Assembly (NCBI GenBank): GCA_009780825.1
Contig: WQZH01000010.1
Coordinates: forward strand, 1 to 64,000
DNA from: Desulfobulbus sp.
Lineage (GTDB): Bacteria; Desulfobacterota; Desulfobulbia; Desulfobulbales; Desulfobulbaceae
Reading direction: 5' to 3'
Length of the DNA: 64,000 nucleotides
Shown here: in pieces, positions 12,190 to 19,839 of the stretch
How the letters are laid out: each line of letters starts with the position of its first letter
How positions within the stretch are numbered: the first letter of the stretch is position 1
Notes under the pieces: generated by a model
The model's database searches: none
What the model was told of the DNA's origin: nothing
Seen by the model: only the letters and a program-made list of their open reading frames with translations
Program-made: the position numbers and the translations under genes

Positions 12190-13047
12190 TCAGGAAACGG
12201 ATGGGCCGGGATGATCGTCCACGTCATCGAGATCGAAGCGATCGTCGATCCGGATGTGGAATCGTTCCTGAATCCGGGAGAGCGGCACCATATCGGCCCG
12301 CCGGTCCGCAGGGGTAAGAAAGGAGAGCAGCTTGGTGCGGAGCACGGTGGGGTTGATTTCGCCGTGAATGGCGAGAATGCCTTCCATGATGATCTTTTGC
12401 AGGAGCAATTCCTGGTTGGTGCGCTCACGCAGGTTGGCGGCAAAGGGAATGAAAAAGAAATTGGCGAAAATTAGACCATACAGGATGGATGTCAGGGCCA
12501 GGGGCACGGTCTTGAGAATGATGCCGGGATCATCGATGCCCGCCAGCATCGGAATGAGCCCTGCCACCGAGCCGACGATGCCGAAGGCCGGGCAGAAGTC
12601 GGCGATGGTCCGCAGCACCCGCTCGCTGTCTTCGCGGCGCAGTTTGAAAAAATACATTTCGGTGTTGAGGATGTCGCGGATCTGTTGCGGCTCGTAGTTG
12701 TCCACCAGACATCCGAGCCCCCGGCGGAGGAAGAGGATCGAGGTTTCGTGCTCGTCTTGTTGCAGGGAAAGGATACCCGCCATCCGGGATTTGATCGCCA
12801 GGTTGATGAGGATGTCGACAATTTCCGCTTCGGATTTCAACGGGCGGCTGTAGGAGGAGCGGACGACCCGGAACACGATGCGCAGCCGTTCGGCCTGAAA
12901 GCTGAGCAGCGCCGCGACGGCGCTGCCGCCGGCCACGATCATCAGGCTGGCGACGTTGAAGTAAAAACTCACGTCGCCTTTGCAGAAAAGGCCGAGCAGA
13001 AAAATGAGGAAACAGAGGACAATGCCTATGAGGTTGCGTCGTTGCAT
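12190..13047 (-). CDS. MotA/TolQ/ExbB-type proton channel protein (MotA-like)
   Basis: 285 residues with hydrophobic segments at the N-terminus (IVLCFLIFLLGLF; FNVASLMIVAGGSAVAALLSF) and in the middle (PAFGIVGSVAGLIPMLAGI; TVPLALTSILYGLIFANFFFIPFA). This is the MotA pattern, including the conserved Pro-containing third helix (FCPAFGIVGSVAGLI) and the fourth helix with YGLIFAN. MotA subunits surround MotB to form an ion-driven motor stator. Fifteen bases separate it from the upstream motB-like gene, so the two form one unit. No flagellar or chemotaxis gene is nearby; the same fold also powers gliding and Tol-like systems, so flagellar use is likely but not shown. Confidence 0.85.
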   Translation of the reverse strand: MQRRNLIGIVLCFLIFLLGLFCKGDVSFYFNVASLMIVAGGSAVAALLSFQAERLRIVFRVVRSSYSRPLKSEAEIVDILINLAIKSRMAGILSLQQDEHETSILFLRRGLGCLVDNYEPQQIRDILNTEMYFFKLRREDSERVLRTIADFCPAFGIVGSVAGLIPMLAGIDDPGIILKTVPLALTSILYGLIFANFFFIPFAANLRERTNQELLLQKIIMEGILAIHGEINPTVLRTKLLSFLTPADRRADMVPLSRIQERFHIRIDDRFDLDDVDDHPGPSVS

Positions 13048-13062
13048 GGCAGCGTGACCGGA

Positions 13063-14172
13063 TTAGTGAAGATTGGTGGGCGTGGCCGCCTCAGTCTGCG
13101 GCAGTTCCTTGGACAGGACGACTTCCACCCGCCGGTTGACCTTGCGGTTGTCCTTGCTGGTGTTGGGAAGAATCGGCTTGAATGAGCTGTAACCGGAAAC
13201 GGCGAACTGGGTGGGCGGCAGCTTGGTTTCCTCGATGAGAAAACGGGCTACCCGGCTGGCCCGGGCCAACGACAGCTCCCAATTTGAGGGATAGCGGGCA
13301 TTCTTTACCGGCCGGTCGTCTGTATGGCCGATCACGTTGATCATGTAGGGCGTTTTTTGGATGATGCCGGAGAGTTTGCGCAAGGAGTTGATCGCATTGC
13401 GGGTGAGTTCCGTCTGGCCGGAATCGAAGAGCAAATCACCGGTGAGGATGATGCGCATGGTCTTGTCGGGAACCAGTTCCACCGAGGCGAACCGTTCCAG
13501 GTTCTCGTCTTCCAGGACGTGTTTGGACATGTCGTAGATCTTGGTGATCACCTCTTCCCGTTGCTGGAGCTCGGTGGGCTGCTCCGGCGGCGTGGGTGGG
13601 GGAGCTTCTTCGGCATGGCTCTGAGGCTGCTGCGGCGGTTCTGCATGCGGGTGCGGCGGGTGGCCGACTTCCGGGATCGGCGTCACCGGCTCGAAGGAGG
13701 CCGGAGGCGGTTCCGCCGTCTGGTGCCGGAGCAGGATGTCGGCGCTTGGCGCTTCCTGTTTCGGCGACGCGGCTGCCTGCAATTTGTCTCCGGCCTTGAG
13801 CGATACGTCTTGGGAGATGGGATGGAAGAGCAGCGATGACTTGGTGGTATCAGTTTGGACCGGGATGGTTTCGTCGGCGATTTTGTTCGGTTTGCCGTGG
13901 GCCAGAATTTCCTGGTGGGTGCGCTGATGGGCAAACAGGGTGAGAAAGAGGATGAACATGGTCATCATCAGGTCTGACCAGGCAATGGACCAATGGACGG
14001 GCCTGGGCGGAGTCCGTGAACGGTAGAAGGAATCCTCGACCACGAAGACCGGCGGCTGGGTGGCCTGCAGCCATTCCGGCGCAGGAGGCGAAGGTGCGGA
14101 AGCAGGGCGCGCTGGCGGAACTGGTTGCTCTGCAGCAACCGGTGCAGAGGAGGTGAGGGATGTTTCTTCCAT
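13063..14172 (-). CDS. MotB/OmpA-type stator protein with Pro-rich linker
   Basis: About 369 residues from the ATG at 14172; an in-frame ATG at 14217 would add 15. The single transmembrane helix (HWSIAWSDLMMTMFILFLTLFA) carries the channel aspartate expected in MotB. A long Pro/Glu/Gln-rich linker follows, then an OmpA-like peptidoglycan-binding domain with NVIGHTDDRPV, NWELSLARASRVARFL and NRRVEVVLS. The protein would anchor the MotA-like partner encoded 15 bases downstream to the cell wall. I prefer 14172 because GAAAG lies 6 bases before it; neither start has a strong ribosome-binding site. The unusually long linker is the main departure from textbook MotB. Confidence 0.85.
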   Translation of the reverse strand: MEETSLTSSAPVAAEQPVPPARPASAPSPPAPEWLQATQPPVFVVEDSFYRSRTPPRPVHWSIAWSDLMMTMFILFLTLFAHQRTHQEILAHGKPNKIADETIPVQTDTTKSSLLFHPISQDVSLKAGDKLQAAASPKQEAPSADILLRHQTAEPPPASFEPVTPIPEVGHPPHPHAEPPQQPQSHAEEAPPPTPPEQPTELQQREEVITKIYDMSKHVLEDENLERFASVELVPDKTMRIILTGDLLFDSGQTELTRNAINSLRKLSGIIQKTPYMINVIGHTDDRPVKNARYPSNWELSLARASRVARFLIEETKLPPTQFAVSGYSSFKPILPNTSKDNRKVNRRVEVVLSKELPQTEAATPTNLH

Positions 14173-14313
14173 ACACGTCTTTCGGCTGTTTTGGGCCGGA
14201 ACAAAAGGGAATTGCACGGTTTTTCCGCCTAGCCGTCTTATTGTAACAGACTGCCGGGAAAAAGCCAGTGTTTGCCGTATCGTCTCCCGTTGCCGCGCTA
14301 GCGAGATTTGCGC

Positions 14314-14351
14314 AAAAAAAATCCCCTGCCGGTCACAGGGACGGCAGGGGA
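14314..14351 (-). terminator. Intrinsic terminator of the molybdopterin reductase operon
   Basis: On the minus strand a perfect 10-bp GC-rich stem (14342-14351 with 14322-14331) and 10-nt loop are followed by a run of eight T at 14321-14314. It lies 25 bases after the FeS-subunit stop at 14377 and before the motB-like gene, so it separates the two transcription units. Confidence 0.88.
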
Positions 14352-14376
14352 TCGAACAACGTGGAACAGTACAGCC

Positions 14377-15180
14377 TTATTTTTCTTCTTCCTCTTGGAA
14401 GGATTTGACCAAAAGGGCGCCAGCCAGGCCCAACAGCCCGATCTCCTTGATCTGATGCTTCGCGGTCAGCGACATCTGGGTCAGGAGACTGCGCCGCAAC
14501 GACACCTTGGGCATTTCCTGCGGGGCAGCCTGCATCAGCAGTTCCATGTCGCCCTTCTTGCTGCCGTAGTACCTCCCGTTGGGGCCGATCTGAACCGCTT
14601 TGGAGGTCAGGCCAACCGCGCCTTTTTTCACATACTGCGCCACTTCCGACTTGGGATCGTCAAGATCGCCGAAGATACGGGCCCGGGCCAGGCAGGTTTG
14701 CACGCAGGCCGGCTCCAGCCCTTCGGCAACGCGCGGCATGCAGTAGGTGCATTTGTCCACCTTGCCGAGGCTGTTTTCGTCCTTGAGCCCTTCATCGACA
14801 TAGCGGGCCTTGTAGGGGCAGGCATCGCGGCAGGCGCCGCAGCCGATACAGCGTTCACGGTCGACCTGCACCGTGCCGTTAAACGGATCTTTCCAGGTGG
14901 CGGCGATTTCCATGGTCACGGTCTTGCCGCTCTTTTTGTCCTTGAAGGTGGCGTTGACCTTCTCGGCCGGGCAGGCCGGCACGCACGGCGGGCTGTCGCA
15001 GTGGTTGCACAGGCCAGGATAATAGGTGTAGGCCATGCCGGTCGAGGTGATGGCCGGTCCCAGGCGATGCACCCAGTCACGGCTGTATTGAGCGGGCACT
15101 TCCCACTCGGCTTTACAGGCGATGACGCAGGCATGACAGCCCACGCACCTGTCGATATCTATAACCATGCCATATTGCAT
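14377..15180 (-). CDS. Four-cluster ferredoxin subunit of a DMSO-reductase-family enzyme (PsrB/DmsB/TtrB-like)
   Basis: 267 residues with four Cys clusters typical of the electron-transfer subunit: CVGCHACVIAC near the start, CNHCDSPPCVPAC, CIGCGACRDAC, and CTYCMPRVAEGLEPAC..C. The usual HP/CPY pattern (ACPYKARYVDE) is present. These subunits carry electrons from a membrane quinol dehydrogenase to the catalytic subunit encoded just upstream. The C-terminus has an added ~60 residues ending in a short hydrophobic stretch (IGLLGLAGALLV) and a Glu/Lys tail, perhaps a weak membrane contact. There is no Tat signal; such subunits normally travel with the catalytic partner. No NrfD/PsrC membrane-anchor gene follows; the operon ends at the terminator. 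Confidence 0.9.
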   Translation of the reverse strand: MQYGMVIDIDRCVGCHACVIACKAEWEVPAQYSRDWVHRLGPAITSTGMAYTYYPGLCNHCDSPPCVPACPAEKVNATFKDKKSGKTVTMEIAATWKDPFNGTVQVDRERCIGCGACRDACPYKARYVDEGLKDENSLGKVDKCTYCMPRVAEGLEPACVQTCLARARIFGDLDDPKSEVAQYVKKGAVGLTSKAVQIGPNGRYYGSKKGDMELLMQAAPQEMPKVSLRRSLLTQMSLTAKHQIKEIGLLGLAGALLVKSFQEEEEK

Positions 15181-15235
15181 AAGGTATCTCCTTCAGAGGT
15201 AATCGTGTCCGGCGTATGCGGGATAAGGCCCACGG

Positions 15236-17449
15236 TCAGCCGACTTTCACGAGTTTGACAAAGTTGTTGCGCATACCATAGGAACCACTTTCCGGATCCA
15301 CCGCCAATTTGGTGATCAGGCTCTGGTCGTCGATGCCCCTGTCGTGGCCGACGGTCAGCTCAGGGTTCCTCGAACCGAAACCGTGATATATGTAGACGCA
15401 ATCCTGACGGATACCTGGCGTGACCTTGACCGTGGTGGTGGTGCGCGACTTGACGTTGTCCTGATTGATCAGAGCCACGGTGTCGCCTTCCTTGAGACCC
15501 AGCTTGGCAGCCTGTTTGTCGTTGAGCCATACCGGATTGATGTTGTTTTCCGCCATCAGCCAGGCATTGTTCTGGGTACGGTTAAAGGTGTGGACCGAGG
15601 AGCGGCCGTACAGCAGGCGGTAGTATCCCTCGGGCGGATGCTCCACCGGGATGTAGGTGGGAATGCCGGGATAGCCGTGCTCTTCCAGCTCCTCATTGTA
15701 GAATTCTATGGTCAGTTCCATGTCGCCGTACGGATCCTTGCCGGGTTGGATGTGAATACCATCTTCGGCCTTGATCTTCTCGATGGACAACTGGACGCCG
15801 GCCAGCATCTTGTTGATCCCCTCTTCCTGGGTCTGGATCGGGATCTTGTCGCCGTAGCCCATACGCTTGGCTAGCTCGTTGGTGATATAGACACTGTCTT
15901 TGCGCTCGAATCCGGGCGCCACCAGGGGCATTCTCGGAGCGATGAACTGCCGGTGCTCCTCGGCCAGGTTCCATTGCGTGCCGGTCCTGATCAGGTCGTA
16001 GCGTTCCAGGTACGAGCAGTCAGGCAGCAGGATGTCGGCGAACATGGTGATGTCGGTGGGCATGACGTCAACACACATGACGAAATCCATCTGCTCCAGC
16101 GTCTTGATCGTCTTTTCCTGGTTGGGAATGGTCTGGATCGGGTTCTGGCCCCAGATGATGCACCCTTTGATCGGATACGGCTTGCCGGTGATGGCGGTCT
16201 CGCGGAGCAGATCGGGCGGGGTGCCGGGGGGGGCGAAATGATAGAGGCCCGCCAGTTCTTGGAGGGTCTTGTCATGGTGTCCGCTTTTCGGCCAGGAATA
16301 GTCGCCCAATCCTCCCGGGTTGGCAGGTGGGACGAAACCGCCCTTGACGCCGAAGGCGCCGAGCAGGCCGGTGAGGCAGGCCATAGATCGCGCCCGTTGG
16401 AAATCATTGCCATACCAGGAACTGTGGCGGCCGGTATGGATGGCGACATGGGGCATGTTGGCGGCCAGCAAATCAGCCACTTCCTTGATTTGGGCGGCGG
16501 GCACGTCACATTCCTGGGCCGCCTTCTCCAAGGTCCACTGCTTGATGCCTTCGGCCATCTTGCCCAGCCCTTCTCCGTGTTCCTTGACGAACTCAATGTT
16601 GTACTTCTTGTTCTGGATTAGATAGTTCATGATCGCCAGCAACCAGGCGGTGTCGGTCCCGGGACGGATCTGGACCCAGATGTGCGATTTGGCTGCGGAA
16701 GCCGAATAACGGGGGTCGACCACGATCAGCTTGGCGCCGTTCTCCAGGCCCTTGAGATACTGCTTGGTATGGGATACATGGATATTCTCGCCGAAGTGGG
16801 AACCGATCAGGAGAATAACCTTGGAGTTGGGCATGTCAGCGTATTCTTCGCTGGGAGGGTAATCAATGGTGGCGAGATAGCCGGTGTCGCGCGCCCCGCG
16901 GCACTGGGCGAACGAGGCCTCCGAAATGTTTGGAGTTCCCACGGTCTTTTCAAAAAAATCCATGGGATAGGTGGAGGTGGAACCATGCGGAAACATGGAA
17001 ATACCTTTAATGCCGTACTGGTCGATCACGGCTTTGAGCTTGCTGGCGCAGGTATCAAGGGCTTCTTCCCAGGAGATGCGCTGCCATTTGGGCGCGCCGC
17101 GCTTGCCCACATTTTTCAGCGGGTATTTGAGGCGGTCCGGATCGTAGAGCAGTTTGACACCGGCATTGCCGCGGGCGCAGATGGAAACGCCGTTGTCGAT
17201 GGATTTCGGGTTGCCTTCGAGTTTGAGCAGGCGGCCGTCGCGGATCTTACCGACCAGCTGGCAGCGCCAGAAGCACATCTCACACACCCCGCCGACCACG
17301 GTCTGGGTGTTCTTGAAGCTCCCTGGAGCGACCAGAGGCGCTTTGACAAGTCCTGACTCCGCTTTTGCCCTCACGTTGGCCAGTGGCACAGACGCAGCGG
17401 CAATCGAGGCGGCTTTGAGGAAGGTCCGCCTGGTAAGGTTCATTGCCAT
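15236..17449 (-). CDS. Molybdopterin oxidoreductase catalytic subunit (polysulfide/thiosulfate/tetrathionate reductase-like)
   Basis: 737 residues with a twin-arginine signal (LTRRTFLKAASIAAAS), so the folded enzyme is exported. The N-terminus binds a 4Fe-4S cluster through C56-x2-C59-x3-C63-x27-C91, followed by the bis-MGD folds (SFAQCRGARDTG, HFGENIHVSHTKQYLKGLENGAKLIVVDPR, RHSSWYGND) and the C-terminal cap with VALINQDN. Cys183 is at the place where PsrA/PhsA-type enzymes bind molybdenum. The family uses quinol electrons to reduce sulfur, arsenic or selenium oxyanions; I cannot fix the substrate, but polysulfide, thiosulfate or tetrathionate would suit the host. AAGGAGG lies 8 bases before the ATG; the preceding TorD gene stops immediately upstream. 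Confidence 0.88.
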   Translation of the reverse strand: MAMNLTRRTFLKAASIAAASVPLANVRAKAESGLVKAPLVAPGSFKNTQTVVGGVCEMCFWRCQLVGKIRDGRLLKLEGNPKSIDNGVSICARGNAGVKLLYDPDRLKYPLKNVGKRGAPKWQRISWEEALDTCASKLKAVIDQYGIKGISMFPHGSTSTYPMDFFEKTVGTPNISEASFAQCRGARDTGYLATIDYPPSEEYADMPNSKVILLIGSHFGENIHVSHTKQYLKGLENGAKLIVVDPRYSASAAKSHIWVQIRPGTDTAWLLAIMNYLIQNKKYNIEFVKEHGEGLGKMAEGIKQWTLEKAAQECDVPAAQIKEVADLLAANMPHVAIHTGRHSSWYGNDFQRARSMACLTGLLGAFGVKGGFVPPANPGGLGDYSWPKSGHHDKTLQELAGLYHFAPPGTPPDLLRETAITGKPYPIKGCIIWGQNPIQTIPNQEKTIKTLEQMDFVMCVDVMPTDITMFADILLPDCSYLERYDLIRTGTQWNLAEEHRQFIAPRMPLVAPGFERKDSVYITNELAKRMGYGDKIPIQTQEEGINKMLAGVQLSIEKIKAEDGIHIQPGKDPYGDMELTIEFYNEELEEHGYPGIPTYIPVEHPPEGYYRLLYGRSSVHTFNRTQNNAWLMAENNINPVWLNDKQAAKLGLKEGDTVALINQDNVKSRTTTTVKVTPGIRQDCVYIYHGFGSRNPELTVGHDRGIDDQSLITKLAVDPESGSYGMRNNFVKLVKVG

Positions 17450-18052
17450 TTATTGTTCCTCCTTGGTGAAGAAATCGATTAACTGTATCGACACCTTATA
17501 AAACGGATGTCGAGCTTCTTGCATGCTTTTTTTCTGAAATTGTGCAAACCAAGGCCGAAAAAGGATCTGAAGAAAGCGTTCTTCGTCGTCAAACTTGGCT
17601 TCACCGGCCAGTGCCGCCAAAAATTCGAGTTCAAATTGGAGGTGATCCGCAGGTTCGGTCTCGCTGAGCAGATCAAAGCCGCAGGCGCGGTAAAAATCCC
17701 TGGTCCGTTCGGTGGTGCGGCCATACATGGTGCCATCGCCATCAAGGTGGACCGAGGCATAGGGTGGAATGGTGCCCCCGGGTGCGGCAGTGATGAACAG
17801 ATGGGTGTATGCGGTGCGCAGATCGTCGAGACGATCAGGGGTTTGTCGCCGCCATGTCTGGAGTTCCGCCAGCTCGGATGGCCAGTCAAGGGAGGCCAGC
17901 AACGACTCGAAGGTATCGAAAAACGGTTCGTTGCAAAAGGCGGGATCAGGATAACGCATGGTCAGCGCCAAGAAGGAATAGAGGGAACTGAGGGTGGCGG
18001 CTTCGGTTACCGAGGCGTCGTCCTGATCGGGGGGTAAACTGTGTACGGCCAT
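17450..18052 (-). CDS. TorD/DmsD-family maturation chaperone
   Basis: About 200 residues from the ATG at 18052, the normal TorD length. An in-frame GTG at 18214 would add 54 residues that look non-coding, so I reject it. The family pattern is clear: LYSFLALTMRYPDPAF, YTHLFI, PPYASVHLDGDGTMYG, DFYRACGFDL and the signature EPADHLQFELEFLAAL. These chaperones bind the Tat signal and apo-enzyme of a partner molybdoprotein until cofactor is inserted. Its stop lies directly before the ATG of the catalytic subunit, so this is the first gene of a three-gene operon and the partner is almost certainly that subunit. The ribosome-binding site at 18052 is weak. Confidence 0.87.
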   Translation of the reverse strand: MAVHSLPPDQDDASVTEAATLSSLYSFLALTMRYPDPAFCNEPFFDTFESLLASLDWPSELAELQTWRRQTPDRLDDLRTAYTHLFITAAPGGTIPPYASVHLDGDGTMYGRTTERTRDFYRACGFDLLSETEPADHLQFELEFLAALAGEAKFDDEERFLQILFRPWFAQFQKKSMQEARHPFYKVSIQLIDFFTKEEQ

Positions 18053-18515
18053 GGGAAAAAGTGTGCTGGCGGATCGGCAACGGACGATCGGCGTGACCTC
18101 GGTTGGAGGTCGGGGAAATTGATTGCGAGGCGTTGCCGCGAAAGCCAACCGCAGGCGAAAAGACGCATTATCACAGTTGACCCGCTTGCCTCTGCCATTC
18201 CTCAAATCTCGCACATCGTAGCATACAATCTCTTTTTGTACAAGACGTCAGTGCTTTCCTGCCCAAGGTTGCACGTTGCACTGAGGCTGATCGATACGAT
18301 GGGCGGGGTGTCTCAGATTGGCTGAGCCGGTGCTGCCGTGCAGGGGTGGGCGAAGATTACCTCGGAATCCACGCGGCTTGTCATTTGACGGACAGTCCTT
18401 TTGTTGGTACTCAGTGAGCTTCTTGTATATTTTTTCAAGTGAGCTCTGTCCGCCACCGTGGTCCGGGCGGGAAAACCGCAGGGAAACGACCGGGCAGCGG
18501 CAAGGAGAACAACAC
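18053..18515. other. Divergent intergenic region, nothing else supported
   Basis: These 463 bases separate the leftward reductase operon from the rightward thioesterase gene and should hold both promoters. On the plus strand TTGACG (about 18385) with TACTCA 17 bases on is a weak candidate for the thioesterase. I see no RNA gene, repeat or coding frame with a recognisable motif. Confidence 0.4.
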
Positions 18516-18896
18516 ATGGATGTACGGATCCCTATCGGCGTCAAGGGCAAGGAGGAGTTGGCGGTCACCGCTGAGATGACCGCTGCCCGCTATGGCAGCG
18601 GTCTGGTTGAGGTGTATGCGACCCCGGCCATGGTCGCCTTGATGGAAAAAACCTGTCTGACCTCGGTCCTTCCCTATCTGCCCGCAGGTTTCGGCACGGT
18701 GGGCATCAAAGTGGATATCGCCCATACCAGAGCGACGCCGGTCGGCATGAAGGTGAGCTGCGAGTCAACCCTGATCGAGATTGACCGCCGCCGATTGGTT
18801 TTCGACCTGGTGGCCTGCGACGAGCAGGGCGAGATCGGCCGAGGCCGGCACGAGCGTTTCGTCATCGACACCCAGAAGTTCATGGAAAAATTGTGA
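18516..18896 (+). CDS. Hotdog-fold thioesterase (FlK-like)
   Basis: 126 residues. The sequence fits the fluoroacetyl-CoA-thioesterase-like hotdog family: GSGLVEVYATPAMVALMEKTC near residue 30-50, then the central helix and VGIKVDIAHTRATPVGMKVSCESTL, then the ERFVID end (RGRHERFVIDTQKF). Members hydrolyse acyl-CoA thioesters or act as housekeeping hydrolases; the substrate cannot be read from sequence. Start at ATG 18516 with AAGGAG 8 bases upstream. The gene is monocistronic and converges with the TSCPD-like gene on the other strand, 86 bases away. Confidence 0.85.
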   Translation: MDVRIPIGVKGKEELAVTAEMTAARYGSGLVEVYATPAMVALMEKTCLTSVLPYLPAGFGTVGIKVDIAHTRATPVGMKVSCESTLIEIDRRRLVFDLVACDEQGEIGRGRHERFVIDTQKFMEKL

Positions 18897-18982
18897 ACCA
18901 ACAGGACTGCCGGCTGGCTGCAGCGTAGCCAGGATGCGGCGGCGGACGCAACCCTGCTTGTGTCCGGTTTATGCCGGCGGCG

Positions 18983-19531
18983 TCAGTCCGTTTTCTCGGC
19001 GTTCTCTGTGTTGTACCGGCTCAGGACGCCGTACAGCATGTCGGGCAGGTCGTTTTTCTGGCGGGAGCTGCGCTGGATCTGTCTGAGGCATTTGTTGAAG
19101 GTGAGCCGTTCACCGAGAAAGATGTGGCGGAGCAGGAGCGAGATCAACCGGGTAATGGTGGTCAGGTTGGCGATGCGGGCCTGGAGTTCATGGTCGCGGT
19201 CGAAGGCGGTTGAGGCGAAGATCTCCACCGGCTTGCCGTTGACTTCGCTCACCGAAAGATACCATTTGTTGCGATCGCGGTCGATGGTCCGGTAGCGTTT
19301 GCCGTCGAGGACATCCGGCAATTCGACCTCGTTGCCGATCGACTGCGGGGCCATCTCGGGGAGGATCGGCTCGTTTTGATGGCGCAGCCAGAGCCGCTTC
19401 ACCACCTCGGGCTGTTCTTGCACGGCGCGGGCCAGGTCTTCGCAGGAAGGACACAATCCCGGGGAGATGCTGGTTTGCGTTTCATGATTGCTGCAGATCG
19501 TGCAGAGAGAGGGGCTGTGCTCGGCGCTCAC
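18983..19531 (-). CDS. Small protein with zinc-ribbon-like N-terminus and TSCPD-like domain
   Basis: 182 residues from a GTG at 19531, chosen because GGAG lies 7 bases upstream; longer frames would run into ileS. The N-terminus has two CX2C pairs (CTIC, CPSC) as in a small zinc ribbon. From about residue 70 the pattern KRYRTIDRDRNKWYLSVSEVNGKPVEIFAS then ITRLISLLLR and LRQIQR resembles the TSCPD domain found at the C-terminus of class II ribonucleotide reductases and as free-standing proteins. Its role is unknown; a link to ribonucleotide reductase is inferred from family only. It is divergent from ileS and convergent with the thioesterase gene. Confidence 0.6.
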   Translation of the reverse strand: MSAEHSPSLCTICSNHETQTSISPGLCPSCEDLARAVQEQPEVVKRLWLRHQNEPILPEMAPQSIGNEVELPDVLDGKRYRTIDRDRNKWYLSVSEVNGKPVEIFASTAFDRDHELQARIANLTTITRLISLLLRHIFLGERLTFNKCLRQIQRSSRQKNDLPDMLYGVLSRYNTENAEKTD

Positions 19532-19839
19532 GATGTAACTCCACGTGGTTGGGGATCTGTCGGCGGGACTGCTCGTTCTGGTCAGTCCTGATAAAATCGA
19601 CCATACATCGGCGGCAGAAAAAGACAAGTGGGGATGTTGCCTCGCTTTTTTCCTTTTCCTGCCCCAATCCCTCCATTGTCTCATCTCCCTTCGAAAAACC
19701 CTGGTTTCCGCTTTGGTCCGCCACCGGCCCGGCCGCCTTTTCCCTTGCACTCTCAAACTGGATTGGTAAAATCTTCCATTTTGCAAATTTTGTAAACAGT
19801 CTCGCCTCAATGCCGTTTTTTGCTTGATCAGGAACAACA
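19532..19839. other. Divergent region between the TSCPD-like gene and ileS
   Basis: About 300 bases with no supported gene. The ileS-proximal end holds a good sigma-70-type promoter (19745-19772). No T-box or other leader RNA structure is evident. Confidence 0.5.
19745..19772 (+). promoter_or_regulatory. Sigma-70-type promoter for ileS-lspA-fabD
   Basis: TTGCAC at 19745-19750 and TAAAAT at 19767-19772 are separated by 16 bases. Each hexamer differs from consensus at one or two positions. Transcription would start near 19779, giving a leader of about 60 bases to ileS. Confidence 0.5.

Noticed and set aside
18053..18214. 54-residue N-terminal extension of the TorD-like chaperone from a GTG at 18214
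   Set aside because: The extension is unlike the family, low in coding character, and the ATG at 18052 gives the normal ~200-residue length.
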